Shown one piece after another: positions 1 through 9,035 of a DNA stretch of 64,000 nt (the first letter of the stretch is position 1; every line of letters starts with the position of its first letter). Origin of the DNA: Rhodobacteraceae bacterium (ex Bugula neritina AB1) (GTDB lineage: Bacteria; Pseudomonadota; Alphaproteobacteria; Rhodobacterales; Rhodobacteraceae); assembly GCA_001730095.1 (NCBI GenBank), contig MDLF01000085.1, positions 32,500 through 96,499 of the forward strand, written 5' to 3'. The notes under the pieces are model-generated. The model had not been told where the DNA came from. It saw nothing but the letters and a program-made list of their open reading frames with translations, and did not search any database. The position numbers were made by a program, and so were the translations under genes.

Positions 1-124
1 CACCCTTGGCCTCGGCGCCCTTGCCAAGGCCAAGATCGGAGGCCAGACCGGTGATATCCTAGGGGCGTCGCAGCAAGTGGCCGAAATTTCCGGGCTTCTG
101 GCTCTGCTCATCATCTGCGGCTAA
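1..124 (+). CDS. cobS: Adenosylcobinamide-GDP ribazoletransferase, C-terminal end (partial)
   Basis: The first bases are an open plus-strand frame (codons from base 2, stop TAA at 122-124) giving the last 40 residues of a CobS-type membrane enzyme. It contains the family's conserved stretch GGQTGDILGASQQVAEI followed by a hydrophobic C-terminal helix. CobS joins adenosylcobinamide-GDP to alpha-ribazole in the last steps of cobalamin synthesis. The rest lies outside the window. Vitamin B12 synthesis fits the cobalamin riboswitch and cobalt-type transporter at 34.6-38.3 kb. Confidence 0.8.
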   Translation, partial: TLGLGALAKAKIGGQTGDILGASQQVAEISGLLALLIICG

Positions 125-136
125 CCGGCCCGCCAG

Positions 137-167
137 AAAAAAGGCCGCGCCCTAACAGGCACGGCCT
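137..167 (-). terminator. Rho-independent terminator downstream of carD
   Basis: On the minus strand a ten-base stem (AGGCCGTGCC with GGCGCGGCCT, one G-U pair) is followed by a run of six T. It lies 25 bases after the carD stop. The convergent cobS gene ends just before it. Confidence 0.8.
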
Positions 168-191
168 CTCGAACTTGGTTCTGCGCCAGGA

Positions 192-701
192 TCAGGCAGC
201 GCGGGAGGTCAGGACCTCATCCACCTGTTTGGCAGCGGCGATCTCATCGTGGCCGGACACAGCAGCCACTTCACGTGTCAGACGCTCCAGTGCGGCTTCA
301 TACAGCTGACGCTCGGAATAGCTCTGCTCGCGCTGATCGTCGGTACGGTGCAGGTCGCGCACCACCTCCGCAATCGAGATCAAGTCGCCGGAATTGATCT
401 TCTGCTCATACTCCTGCGCGCGGCGTGACCACATGGCGCGCTTGACCTTCGCCTTGCCCTTGAGCGTTTTCATCGCTTGGGCGATCACGTCCGGAGAACT
501 GAGGGAGCGCATGCCCACCTCGGTTGCCTTGTTGGTCGGCACCCGAAGGGTCATCTTGTCCTTTTCAAAGGTGATCACGAAAAGCTCCAGCGCAAAGCCA
601 GCCACTTCCTGCTCCTCAATCGAAATGATCTGGCCAACGCCATGCGCCGGGTAGACCACATATTCATTGGGGCGGAATTCGAGCTTCTTCGATTTGGTCA
701 T
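192..701 (-). CDS. carD: CarD family transcriptional regulator
   Basis: This 169-residue protein has the CarD/TRCF RNA-polymerase-interacting domain at its N-terminus (about residues 8-70, beginning FRPNEYVVYPAHGVGQI). A basic helical DNA-binding C-terminal domain follows, with the typical KVKRAMWSRRAQEYEQKI segment. CarD proteins bind the RNA polymerase beta subunit and stabilise open promoter complexes, notably at rRNA promoters. Length and architecture are normal for alphaproteobacterial CarD. The gene stands alone, with its own terminator and about 190 bases of free upstream DNA, downstream of fdxA. Confidence 0.92.
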   Translation of the reverse strand: MTKSKKLEFRPNEYVVYPAHGVGQIISIEEQEVAGFALELFVITFEKDKMTLRVPTNKATEVGMRSLSSPDVIAQAMKTLKGKAKVKRAMWSRRAQEYEQKINSGDLISIAEVVRDLHRTDDQREQSYSERQLYEAALERLTREVAAVSGHDEIAAAKQVDEVLTSRAA

Positions 702-894
702 ACAGGTTCTTCCTCACTCATAACCGGGCGGCACCGGCGTTATGGCAAACAAACATCCAAATCCGGTCACATGAGTCTGACCAGCCTTCAGGACATTTTC
801 TCTGCAGAAACACCGCCCATTACGCGCACCACTGCTACGGCGCGCCGGGGGCGGACTCCGATTGTTTATGTCTTTTGTCGGCTAAGTATATCAT
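702..894. other. Intergenic region upstream of carD
   Basis: About 190 bases without a convincing gene. It must hold the carD promoter on the minus strand. I see no clear inverted repeat or operator; the only recognisable element nearby is the fdxA terminator at its far end. Confidence 0.5.
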
Positions 895-920
895 AAAAAA
901 GGGCCGCCCGAAAGGCGGCC
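895..920 (-). terminator. Rho-independent terminator downstream of fdxA
   Basis: On the minus strand GGCCGCC and GGCGGCC form a perfect seven-base stem, followed directly by a T-rich run (CTTTTTTAT). It lies about 80 bases downstream of the fdxA stop codon. Confidence 0.85.
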
Positions 921-1001
921 TGCTGGCAGTGCTCTGAAAAAACCCAGAACATTACGGCAGATTTCCGCAAAAATGCGCCCCCCCCCGTGCGAGGCAGAGA
1001 A

Positions 1002-1340
1002 TCAGCCGCCTTCGCCTGGCGCCTCAGAGAAATACTTCTCCATCTTGCCCTCTTCGCCATCACGCTCTTCATAACCCGGCATCGGGTCTTTCTTAGAAAC
1101 AATCACTGGCCACAGCTCGGAGTACTTGCGGTTGAACTCAACCCATTTATCCATGTCCGGCTCTGTATCCGGACGGATCGCATCGGCCGGGCACTCCGGC
1201 TCGCAAACACCACAGTCGATGCATTCGTCAGGATGAATGACCAGGGTGTTCTCACCCTCATAGAAACAGTCCACCGGGCATACCTCGACACAGTCGGTGT
1301 ATTTGCAGGCGATGCAGTTTTCCGTCACGACATAGGTCAT
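1002..1340 (-). CDS. fdxA: Seven-iron ferredoxin FdxA
   Basis: A 112-residue 7Fe ferredoxin carrying one [3Fe-4S] and one [4Fe-4S] cluster, a soluble electron carrier. Cys9, Cys17 and Cys50 match the [3Fe-4S] ligands of Azotobacter FdI shifted by one residue, and Cys21, Cys40, Cys43 and Cys46 match the [4Fe-4S] ligands. The C-terminal extension ([15 protein letters not shown]) is typical of the FdxA group. It follows the S4-domain gene on the same strand with a 62-base gap. An eight-base C run lies just past the stop, before the terminator. Confidence 0.93.
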   Translation of the reverse strand: MTYVVTENCIACKYTDCVEVCPVDCFYEGENTLVIHPDECIDCGVCEPECPADAIRPDTEPDMDKWVEFNRKYSELWPVIVSKKDPMPGYEERDGEEGKMEKYFSEAPGEGG

Positions 1341-1402
1341 AGTACCGAGTCCCGTTTTCCGTTTGCGCCTAGCTAATCCAGACGCGGCAACACTTCAAGG
1401 CG

Positions 1403-1777
1403 TCAAAAGCCCTGTGACTTGCGGGTAAGATCAAGCGCCCTGCGGGCTTTTTTGTCCGGGCGGCCTTTTCCTTCGAATTTGGGATTGGCTGGAATTTTTT
1501 CCTGCTTTTCCGTCATATCGAAGTACAGCCCCTGCGCTTCCGGTGCCGGACCACGGCGTTCGCCGATAGCTTCAATCCGCACCACGCGGATCACTTTGCC
1601 TTGAGCAAAGGTCAGAACGTCGCCGGGAGTGACGTTCTGAGCCGGTTTCAGAGCCTTGGCACCATTGAGGCGCACATGACCCGCACTGACTTGTTTGGCG
1701 GCCAGGCTGCGGGTTTTGAAAAACCGTGCATGCCATAGCCACTTGTCGATGCGGATCTTGGGCGCCCCATCAGTCAT
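1403..1777 (-). CDS. S4-domain RNA-binding protein (Hsp15/HslR-like)
   Basis: This 124-residue protein begins with an S4 RNA-binding fold (about residues 8-70: IRIDKWLWHARFFKTRSLA and GHVRLNG) and ends in a very basic tail. Members such as Hsp15 bind stalled 50S subunits carrying peptidyl-tRNA. I infer a ribosome-associated role from the domain only. The start lies 7 bases after the helicase stop, so the two genes are probably co-transcribed, linking two RNA-binding proteins. Confidence 0.85.
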   Translation of the reverse strand: MTDGAPKIRIDKWLWHARFFKTRSLAAKQVSAGHVRLNGAKALKPAQNVTPGDVLTFAQGKVIRVVRIEAIGERRGPAPEAQGLYFDMTEKQEKIPANPKFEGKGRPDKKARRALDLTRKSQGF

Positions 1778-1784
1778 GGCGGAA

Positions 1785-4652
1785 TCAGTCGCCCTGCTTC
1801 AGCCCCATCAGCGCTGCAGCAAAGGGATTATCCGGGTCGATCTGCTTTTCCTTCTTGGCAGGACGCGAAGAATAGGTCTTGGCCCCCTGATCCTGGCGCG
1901 GACCGCCTTTGCGACCCGGCTTGCCCCGACCACCATCACGGTCACCGCCTTTGGCGCCGCGCGGCTTACCCTTGCCGCCAGGCTTACCGTCGCCCTGCGG
2001 ACGGCGGTTTTGCTGGCGCTGGCCGCCGCCCTGGCGTCCGCCGCGGTTGCCACCCCAGGTAAAGGTGTAGAAGATTTCAACCTCAGGCTCCGCATCGGCA
2101 GGCGCTTCGGATGTGGCCTCAGCAATCTCTTCTGCAGGTGCTGCTTCCGCTTCAGCAGCAGGAGCTTCCGCAACGGCGTCTTCAGCAGGAACTTCCGCAG
2201 TTGCATCCGCAGAGGTCTCCTGCGCGGGCGCTTCGGGGTCAGCCGCTGCCGGCTTTACCTTCTCGCGTTCCCCCTTTTCGGCCTTGTAGCCCAGCCCCTG
2301 CATCAAGTCTGCAAACTGCTCCAACGTCATGCCGGTGATCGACAGCATATCCGCCTTGGCTTCAAAACCGCCACGGCTGTCTTCACTGCGCAGCATATCG
2401 GCAAGACGCTCCAGCATATCGATGCGGATCATCCGCTCGCCCGCTGCACGGTAGCCCGACATTGTGTCGTAGCCCTCAGGCGCATCCTTGACGGACGGTA
2501 CAGTGACCAACCCCGGCGGTGGCGATTCCGGGAAATCCTGCAGGCCGTTTGCCAAAGACCACAGCACCAGACGCAGACGGGTCGGCGCGGGCTTCAGCAG
2601 CAGCGGCATGAAGATGGTGAACTGGCCAAAACGGATGCCATGCTTACGCAGCGCGCCACGGGCGTCCTGGTCCAGGTCCTTCACCTCTTGCACGACGCTC
2701 GCACGGGGCAGCACGCCAAGGTTCTCGACCATCCGGAAAGCAAAACCGCGCGCAAGACCGCTCAGTTCTTCATCCTTCTGCAAATTCAGCAAAGGCTCGA
2801 ACAGAGCGTTGATCTTGCGGGTGATGAAATGCAGCAGGCGGCGCTCGACCTTCTGGGCCACATCCGGTCCGGCGGCATCATCCACAAAGACCTCGATCTG
2901 CGGGTTCAGCGCATCGGCACCGGCAACCAGCTTGCCGATCGCATGCTCACCCCACATCAGGCCGCCTTGCTCGGTAAAATCGATCTCGGTATCGGGCGCA
3001 TTATAGAACCGGTCCGCACGCAGATGGAATTGCGGTGCCAAAGCCTGCAACGAGGCCGCCTTGAGAGCTTTCGCCTCAGTGCCTTGCGCAGCTTTGTCCG
3101 GGCTGAACCGGAACCCTTCCAAACGGCCGACGAATTCACCTTCGACCGTCACTTCACCCTTGTCATTCACTTCGGCCAAAAGGGCCTCCTTCTGTTTGAG
3201 CCGGCGCAGCAGCACAGACGTGCGCCGGTCCACAAATCGCTGAGTCAAACGCTCATGCAGAGCATCCGACAATCTGTCTTCTACAGCGCGCGTCTCTCCG
3301 CGCCAATGGCTTTCGTCACGAAGCCAGCCATTCCTTTGCGCGACATATGTCCACGTGCGGATAAATGCCAATCTTTTCGACAATGTGTCGATGTTGCCGT
3401 CGGTGCGGTCAATTCGCTTGATCTGGCGAGCCATCCAGTCGTCCGGAACCACGCCGCCGCCGTGCAGATGCTCAAAAATCACCCCCAGCAAAGACGCATG
3501 TTCCGCATGAGAAATGCCCCGGAAATCCGGGATCCGGCAAACATCCCACAAAAGTCTTACCGACTGCGCATTGGTCGTGCGCGAGATGATGGCAGATTCG
3601 CGCGACAGCATTTTCAGCGCACCCAGATCATCCGCCTCACGTGCTTTGACCAAATTCTCATTTGCGGGACTTGCTTCGAGCGAGTTGATCAAGGCCTCAA
3701 CCGTGCCGAACTGCAAATCTGCAGAGCGCCAGTTGAGCTTTTTCAGCGGCGTGAACTGGTGGTTCATGATGGCTGACGCGGTGCCCTCGTCCAGCGGCCG
3801 TGCGTCGCCGGTGACCCCAAAGGTACCATGGCTCATCCCGCGGCCAGCGCGGCCTGCGATCTGCGCCAGCTCGTTGGGCGCCAAGGGCCGCATGCGCCGG
3901 CCGTCGAACTTGGTGGTGGAGGAAAAAGCCACATGATCAATGTCGAGGTTCAGCCCCATGCCGATGGCATCGGTGGCCACCAGATAGTCCACTTCGCCAT
4001 TCTGATAGAGTTCCACCTGCGCGTTACGTGTACGCGGGCTCAGGGCCCCCATCACCACAGCAGCTCCCCCTTTTTGGCGGCGGATCAGCTCAGCAATGGC
4101 ATAGACATTATCAACAGAGAACCCGACAATTGCGGACCTAGTCGGCATTCTGCTTATCTTTTTCGAACCAGCATACGCCAAGTCGGACATCCGCTCGCGC
4201 CGAACGAATTCGACCCCCGGCGCCAAGGCCGCGATCGGTCCGCGCATCGTGTCTGCGCCCAGAAACAGCGTCTCCAGCGTTCCGCGGGCGCGCAGCAAAC
4301 GGTCGGTGAAGACATGGCCGCGCTCGGGATCGGCACAGAGCTGGATTTCGTCGATCGCCAGGAAGTCGCAGCCCATGCCTTCGGGCATCGCTTCCACAGT
4401 ACAGATCCAGTACTGCGCCCGCGGCGGCACAATGCGCTCCTCGCCGGTGACCAGCGCCACCACCGACGGCCCACGAGCCGCCACCACCTTGTCGTAAACC
4501 TCCCGCGCAAGCAGGCGCAGCGGGAAACCCATGACACCAGTGCGGTGGCCCAGCATCCGTTCGATGGCGTAATGGGTTTTGCCCGTGTTGGTCGGGCCCA
4601 GAACGGCCACGATCCGCGATGCGTTTGCCATTGCTTCAGCCCCCGCCCCCAA
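1785..4652 (-). CDS. SUV3-like DEAD/DEAH-type RNA helicase with low-complexity tail
   Basis: A superfamily 2 helicase of up to 955 residues. Walker A is GPTNTGKT near residue 18 and the DEIQ box (DEIQLCADPERGHVF) replaces the usual DEAD box. The C-terminal helicase motif QIAGRAGRG follows, all typical of SUV3-type helicases, which unwind RNA for decay in mitochondria. The more likely start is the second methionine (4631, MANASRI), just before the P-loop. From about residue 760 the protein becomes an Ala/Glu/Pro-rich linker, then a Gly/Arg/Gln/Lys-rich RGG-like tail, ending in a conserved-looking DPDNPFAAALMGLKQ. A role in RNA remodelling is inferred; no substrate is visible. Confidence 0.88.
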   Translation of the reverse strand: MGAGAEAMANASRIVAVLGPTNTGKTHYAIERMLGHRTGVMGFPLRLLAREVYDKVVAARGPSVVALVTGEERIVPPRAQYWICTVEAMPEGMGCDFLAIDEIQLCADPERGHVFTDRLLRARGTLETLFLGADTMRGPIAALAPGVEFVRRERMSDLAYAGSKKISRMPTRSAIVGFSVDNVYAIAELIRRQKGGAAVVMGALSPRTRNAQVELYQNGEVDYLVATDAIGMGLNLDIDHVAFSSTTKFDGRRMRPLAPNELAQIAGRAGRGMSHGTFGVTGDARPLDEGTASAIMNHQFTPLKKLNWRSADLQFGTVEALINSLEASPANENLVKAREADDLGALKMLSRESAIISRTTNAQSVRLLWDVCRIPDFRGISHAEHASLLGVIFEHLHGGGVVPDDWMARQIKRIDRTDGNIDTLSKRLAFIRTWTYVAQRNGWLRDESHWRGETRAVEDRLSDALHERLTQRFVDRRTSVLLRRLKQKEALLAEVNDKGEVTVEGEFVGRLEGFRFSPDKAAQGTEAKALKAASLQALAPQFHLRADRFYNAPDTEIDFTEQGGLMWGEHAIGKLVAGADALNPQIEVFVDDAAGPDVAQKVERRLLHFITRKINALFEPLLNLQKDEELSGLARGFAFRMVENLGVLPRASVVQEVKDLDQDARGALRKHGIRFGQFTIFMPLLLKPAPTRLRLVLWSLANGLQDFPESPPPGLVTVPSVKDAPEGYDTMSGYRAAGERMIRIDMLERLADMLRSEDSRGGFEAKADMLSITGMTLEQFADLMQGLGYKAEKGEREKVKPAAADPEAPAQETSADATAEVPAEDAVAEAPAAEAEAAPAEEIAEATSEAPADAEPEVEIFYTFTWGGNRGGRQGGGQRQQNRRPQGDGKPGGKGKPRGAKGGDRDGGRGKPGRKGGPRQDQGAKTYSSRPAKKEKQIDPDNPFAAALMGLKQGD

Positions 4653-4661
4653 AAGAGGGGT

Positions 4662-5228
4662 TTACAGTTCCCTGCCCTCGACAGAGGACCTCAGACGTTC
4701 GAGGGCGCTGCTTACTTCTTCATGATGCGGATGTATAGCCTTGGCGCGCTGGTAGACCTCAAAGGCGCGTTCCGGTTGGCGGAACTGCTCAAACACCACG
4801 CCCAGCGCGTAGATGGCATTGTAATCCTGCGGGTTCAGCGCCAGAGACCGCTCCAGATCCGCAACCGACGGGCCGTAAAGCCCGATTTCAAAATAGACCC
4901 GCGCACGTTCGTACCAGCCCCGGGCAAAACCAGGCGCATGATCTGTCAGTGCGGTCAGATGCTCAACCGCCTCCTGCAGGTCGCCCCGTTCCACCGCGTC
5001 CCGCCCCCGTCGCAGCAGCAGGTCCATCGACGCAGAACCGCTCCTGGCCCACAGCGCCTGCAGCTCGCGGTCAATTGCCGCGGCCCCGGACGCATCAGAC
5101 TGAGCCAGGTCCCGCAGCAGCACATCAGCAGACAGCGCCTGCGCAGCACCGCTGCCAGGCAAAGAAACTGTGGCAATAACAGCCGTTGCCGCCACGATAG
5201 CTTTGAGCTTTGGAAATTTTGCAACCAT
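4662..5228 (-). CDS. Exported TPR-repeat protein
   Basis: A 188-residue protein with an N-terminal signal-like segment (about residues 8-30, ending SGAAQA). About three tetratricopeptide repeats follow (AVEHLTALTDHAPGFARGWYERARVYFE, then a LNPQDYNAIYALGVVFE unit, then YQRAKAIHPHHEE). TPRs are protein-protein interaction scaffolds; no catalytic domain is present. It is upstream of the helicase with only a few bases between them. Periplasmic location is inferred from the signal sequence. Confidence 0.8.
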   Translation of the reverse strand: MVAKFPKLKAIVAATAVIATVSLPGSGAAQALSADVLLRDLAQSDASGAAAIDRELQALWARSGSASMDLLLRRGRDAVERGDLQEAVEHLTALTDHAPGFARGWYERARVYFEIGLYGPSVADLERSLALNPQDYNAIYALGVVFEQFRQPERAFEVYQRAKAIHPHHEEVSSALERLRSSVEGREL

Positions 5229-5328
5229 GATACCCCCAGTTTAAACCTGCGCGCCGCATTTACCAGTAATAGCTGCCATAGCTTCACAGGTTTGTGCTAA
5301 AGACGCGCGAAACAGATTGAGGATCAAG

Positions 5329-5619
5329 ATGAGCGTAACCCTTGAACAGGCGGCAGAAGCCCTGAACGGCAAACTGGATGCCGGTGACTTCGCCGCAACT
5401 GCCAAATTCCAGATCGAAGGCCTGGGCGCCATCATGCTGGACAGTTCCGGTGCCCGTATTGCCGACGAAGAGGCTGATGTCACCATGTCCGCAGATGCGG
5501 ATACGTTTCAGTCGATTCTGGCGGGCGAACTGAACCCGACCGCAGCCTTCATGTCCGGCAAGCTGACCATCGACGGCGATATGGGCTCGGCGATGCAGCT
5601 CGCTTCAGCGCTAGCCTGA
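5329..5619 (+). CDS. SCP2 sterol-binding domain protein
   Basis: A 96-residue stand-alone SCP2 domain: FQIEGLGAIMLD, the acidic ADVTMSADADTF strand and the AAFMSGKLTIDGDMG loop are characteristic. SCP2 domains have a hydrophobic pocket for lipids or acyl-CoA. I chose ATG 5329, preceded by GAGGA, over an upstream TTG at 5317 that would put the ribosome site inside the gene. Its stop overlaps the next start by one base (TGATG), so it is translationally coupled to the hydrolase gene and a joint role in lipid handling is plausible. Confidence 0.88.
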   Translation: MSVTLEQAAEALNGKLDAGDFAATAKFQIEGLGAIMLDSSGARIADEEADVTMSADADTFQSILAGELNPTAAFMSGKLTIDGDMGSAMQLASALA

Positions 5620-6581
5620 TGGACGGCGCTCCGGTGGAACTGCAGCCCGCCCCCCTGTTTGCGGATATCGCGCAAGGGCCGGCCAACGGTGCAGCTCACT
5701 GGGTGCACACGTCCGACGGCCTGCGCATCCGTGCAGGCCACTGGCGTCCAAAGGGAAAAGCCAAGGGAACAGTTCTTCTGTTTCCTGGACGCACAGAATA
5801 CATCGAAAAATACGGGCCAGCCGCGGCCGAGTTTGCTGACCGGGGCTTTGCCACTGTGACCGTAGACTGGCGCGGCCAGGGACTGGCCGATCGGATGCTG
5901 GCAGAGCGCCGATTGGGCCACGTTGAAAAGTTCACAGATTTCCAGAAGGATGTTGACGCTGTCGTCCGTCTGGCAAAACAGCTCGATCTGCCCCGGCCCT
6001 GGTTCCTGGTCGGCCATTCCATGGGCGGCGCCATCGGCTTGCGCGCCTTGATGCAGGGGCTGGATGTAAATGCCTGCTGTTTCACTGGCCCGATGTGGGG
6101 CATCCAGATCCCGGCCTTGCTGCGCCCGCTTGCCACATTCCTTGGCAGCATTGCCCCCTATCTGCGACTGGATGACAGGCTGCTGCCGACCACCACGCTG
6201 GAACAATACGTTCAAACCACCCCGTTTGAAGGCAACACGCTGACCACCGACCCTGGGATGTACAAACTGATGCACGCTCAGCTGGCAGCCCAGCCCGATC
6301 TTGCACTTGGTGGGCCCACCATCCAATGGCTGCGGGTCAGCCTTCAGGAATGTGCCGATCTGGAAACGATGCGCTCGCCCGCTCTGCCCTGCGTCACATT
6401 CCTGGGCACAGACGAGCAGATCATCGACGTTGATGCTGTTCACACCCGAATGGACCGCTGGCCGGGCAGCGAGCTGGAGCTGATCAAGGGGGGCCAGCAC
6501 GAAGTGATGATGGAAGCCCCGGAAATCCGCACCCAGGTGTTTTCCCGCATGTGCCAGCTGTTTGATCAGCACCCCGGATAA
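5619..6581 (+). CDS. pldB: Alpha/beta hydrolase, lysophospholipase/monoacylglycerol lipase type
   Basis: A 320-residue serine hydrolase of the Hydrolase_4 family. The nucleophile elbow GHSMGG is near residue 134. Other family features are LFPGRTEYIEKYG and VDWRGQGLADR (oxyanion and cap region), and a C-terminal GGQHEVMME bearing the catalytic His, with TDEQIIDV carrying the Asp. The family hydrolyses lysophospholipids or monoacylglycerols. There is no signal peptide, so it is cytosolic. It overlaps the SCP2 gene by one base. The symbol pldB rests on family resemblance only. Confidence 0.8.
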   Translation: MDGAPVELQPAPLFADIAQGPANGAAHWVHTSDGLRIRAGHWRPKGKAKGTVLLFPGRTEYIEKYGPAAAEFADRGFATVTVDWRGQGLADRMLAERRLGHVEKFTDFQKDVDAVVRLAKQLDLPRPWFLVGHSMGGAIGLRALMQGLDVNACCFTGPMWGIQIPALLRPLATFLGSIAPYLRLDDRLLPTTTLEQYVQTTPFEGNTLTTDPGMYKLMHAQLAAQPDLALGGPTIQWLRVSLQECADLETMRSPALPCVTFLGTDEQIIDVDAVHTRMDRWPGSELELIKGGQHEVMMEAPEIRTQVFSRMCQLFDQHPG

Positions 6582-6732
6582 GACCCTCTGTTGCGTGCCA
6601 GGCGCCCGGTATCTTTACGTCTCTCTCACGCTCATTTGAGAAACTGCCGACGACCTTCCCCCGGTTGGCTTGTGATCCCGCGGGCTGCCGCTTAGATGTT
6701 GGATCAAAGCATTTCTCATGACAGGAGCCCCA

Positions 6733-8553
6733 ATGTTCCAGCTTCCCTTCCCCGTCCGCGACGCAAACGCCACTGCCGGTTCCGGCGGTCTTGGCAATCT
6801 GCCGGAATGGGATCTCAGCGATCTCTATGCGTCTGACGACGCCCCCGAACTGGCCCGCGATCTGGACTGGCTGCAAGAGGAATGTGCCGCCTTTGCCGCC
6901 GATTATGAAGGCAAGCTGGCCGATCTGGATGCGAATGGTCTGCTGAACTGCGTCCAGCGCAACGAGAAGATCAACAATATCGCCGGTCGCATCATGTCCT
7001 TTGCGGGCCTGCGCTATTACCAGCTGACCACTGACGCGGACCGTGCTGCCTTCCTGTCCAATTGCCAGGAAAAGGTCACAGTGGCCACCACCCCGCTGGT
7101 GTTCTTCACACTGGAGCTGAACCGAATCGAAGACAGCGCGATGGACGCGCATCTGGCTGCCAACGCGGAACTGGCGCGATATGACAGCGTCTTCCGCCGC
7201 ATCCGCGCAATGAAGCCTTATCAACTGTCTGATGAGCTCGAAAAATTCATGCATGACCTCGGTATCGTCGGCGATGCCTGGGAAAAGCTGTTTGATGAAA
7301 CCATTGCCGGCTTGCAATTCACCGTCGACGACAGTGAGCTGAACATCGAAGGCACCCTCAACCTGCTGACTGACCCGGACCGGTCCAAACGTGAAGCGGC
7401 TGCCCGCGAGCTGGCGCGCGTTTTCTCCGAGAACATCAAGACCTTTGCCCGCGTTCACAACACGCAGGCAAAGGAGAAGGAAATCATTGACCGCTGGCGC
7501 GGTATGCCCAGCCCGCAGACTGGCCGCCATCTGTCAAACGACGTCGAACCTGAGGTGGTAGAGGCGCTGCGCGAGGCGGTGGTTGCCGCCTACCCCAAGC
7601 TGTCGCACCGCTATTACGAGCTGAAGCGTAAATGGCTGGGGCTTGACGTGATGCAGGTCTGGGACCGCAACGCGCCGCTGCCGCTGGAAGACACCTCTGT
7701 TGTCAGCTGGGAGGACGCCGAAAAGACGGTGATGGATGCCTATAACGCCTTTGATCCCCGTATGGGCGAGATCGCCGCGCCTTTCTTCTCCGACGGCTGG
7801 ATCGACGCAGGCGTGAAGCCCGGCAAAGCCCCCGGTGCCTTTGCTCACCCAACCGTTACCAACGTGCACCCCTATGTGATGCTCAACTACCTGGGCAAGC
7901 CGCGCGACGTGATGACGCTGGCGCATGAACTGGGACATGGGGTGCATCAGGTGCTGGCAGCCGAACAGGGCGAGATGCTGTCCTCCACCCCGCTGACACT
8001 GGCGGAAACCGCGTCTGTGTTCGGCGAGATGCTGACCTTCCGCAAGATGCTCGACACTGCTGAAACCAAGGAGCAGCGCAAGGTGCTGCTGGCCGGCAAG
8101 GTCGAGGACATGATCAACACGGTGGTCCGCCAGATCGCCTTTTACGACTTTGAATGCAAACTGCACGCCGCCCGTGCCGAAGGCGAGCTGACGCCGGATG
8201 ACATCAACGCCATCTGGATGTCAGTACAAGCCGAATCCCTGGGTGAAGCCTTTGAATACATGGAAGGTTATGAAACCTTCTGGGCCTATATCCCCCACTT
8301 CGTGCATTCGCCCTTTTACGTCTACGCCTATGCTTTTGGCGATGGTCTCGTTAACGCACTTTACTCGGTCTATGCCGAAGGCGGCGAAGGGTTCGAAGAC
8401 AAGTATTTCGAAATGCTCAAGGCTGGTGGCTCCAAGCACCACAAGGAACTGCTGGCGCCCTTCGGACTGGACGCCACCGACCCCAAATTCTGGGACAAGG
8501 GCCTTTCGATGATTTCCGGCTTTATCGATGAGCTGGAAGCAATGGAGGACTGA
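6733..8553 (+). CDS. pepF: M3 family oligoendopeptidase F
   Basis: A 606-residue zinc metallopeptidase. The zinc site HELGHGVHQ is near residue 398, with the downstream glutamate in LAETASVFGEML, both diagnostic of M3B/PepF enzymes that cut short peptides in the cytoplasm. I prefer ATG 6733 because ACAGGAG lies about 6 bases before it; an in-frame ATG at 6718 would put that site inside the gene. The stop overlaps the GNAT gene start (TGATG). Length is usual for the family. Confidence 0.93.
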   Translation: MFQLPFPVRDANATAGSGGLGNLPEWDLSDLYASDDAPELARDLDWLQEECAAFAADYEGKLADLDANGLLNCVQRNEKINNIAGRIMSFAGLRYYQLTTDADRAAFLSNCQEKVTVATTPLVFFTLELNRIEDSAMDAHLAANAELARYDSVFRRIRAMKPYQLSDELEKFMHDLGIVGDAWEKLFDETIAGLQFTVDDSELNIEGTLNLLTDPDRSKREAAARELARVFSENIKTFARVHNTQAKEKEIIDRWRGMPSPQTGRHLSNDVEPEVVEALREAVVAAYPKLSHRYYELKRKWLGLDVMQVWDRNAPLPLEDTSVVSWEDAEKTVMDAYNAFDPRMGEIAAPFFSDGWIDAGVKPGKAPGAFAHPTVTNVHPYVMLNYLGKPRDVMTLAHELGHGVHQVLAAEQGEMLSSTPLTLAETASVFGEMLTFRKMLDTAETKEQRKVLLAGKVEDMINTVVRQIAFYDFECKLHAARAEGELTPDDINAIWMSVQAESLGEAFEYMEGYETFWAYIPHFVHSPFYVYAYAFGDGLVNALYSVYAEGGEGFEDKYFEMLKAGGSKHHKELLAPFGLDATDPKFWDKGLSMISGFIDELEAMED

Positions 8554-9035
8554 TGCCAATCAGCCTGCGTCCGGTGGCCCGCAGCGAATTTGATCTGGTT
8601 TCCCATATTCAGGTGGAACCGGATCAGATCCGCTTTTCCGGCACCGTGGCGCAAGCCTTTGAAGAGAATGAGGACGGCGTGGATTTTCACGCCATCCTTG
8701 ACGGCCCGCGCCCGGTGGGGTTCTTCAAGATCGACCGGCTGTATCACGAAACCTATGCCTTTGCCGCACCCAGCGAGCTGGGCCTGCGGGCCTTCATGAT
8801 AGACCGCCGTGCACAGGGCAACGGTTACGCCACCGCGGCAATAGGAGTGATGGGAACCTATCTGACCGGGACTTACCCGGACCGCACCGCTGTACTGCTG
8901 ACGGTCAACATGCAAAACACTGTTGCAACCCGTTGCTACCGCAAGCACGGGTTTCAAGACACCGGCGGCATTCACCCGCACGGTCTTGCCGGCCCGCAGT
9001 TCATTCTGCGGATGGAGCTTCCCAACACACATTGA
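8553..9035 (+). CDS. GNAT family N-acetyltransferase
   Basis: A 160-residue single-domain acetyltransferase. The acetyl-CoA loop appears as AFMIDRRAQGNGYATAAIGVM and the last conserved segment as NTVATRCYRKHGFQDTGG. The substrate cannot be read from the sequence. It is translationally coupled to pepF by a one-base overlap; acetylation of a peptide or amino acid released by PepF is possible but speculative. Confidence 0.85.
   Translation: MPISLRPVARSEFDLVSHIQVEPDQIRFSGTVAQAFEENEDGVDFHAILDGPRPVGFFKIDRLYHETYAFAAPSELGLRAFMIDRRAQGNGYATAAIGVMGTYLTGTYPDRTAVLLTVNMQNTVATRCYRKHGFQDTGGIHPHGLAGPQFILRMELPNTH

Noticed and set aside
1695..3776. 693-codon plus-strand open frame opposite the helicase gene
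   Set aside because: It runs antisense to a gene with all helicase motifs, shows no domain, and arises from the high G+C codon bias of the real gene.
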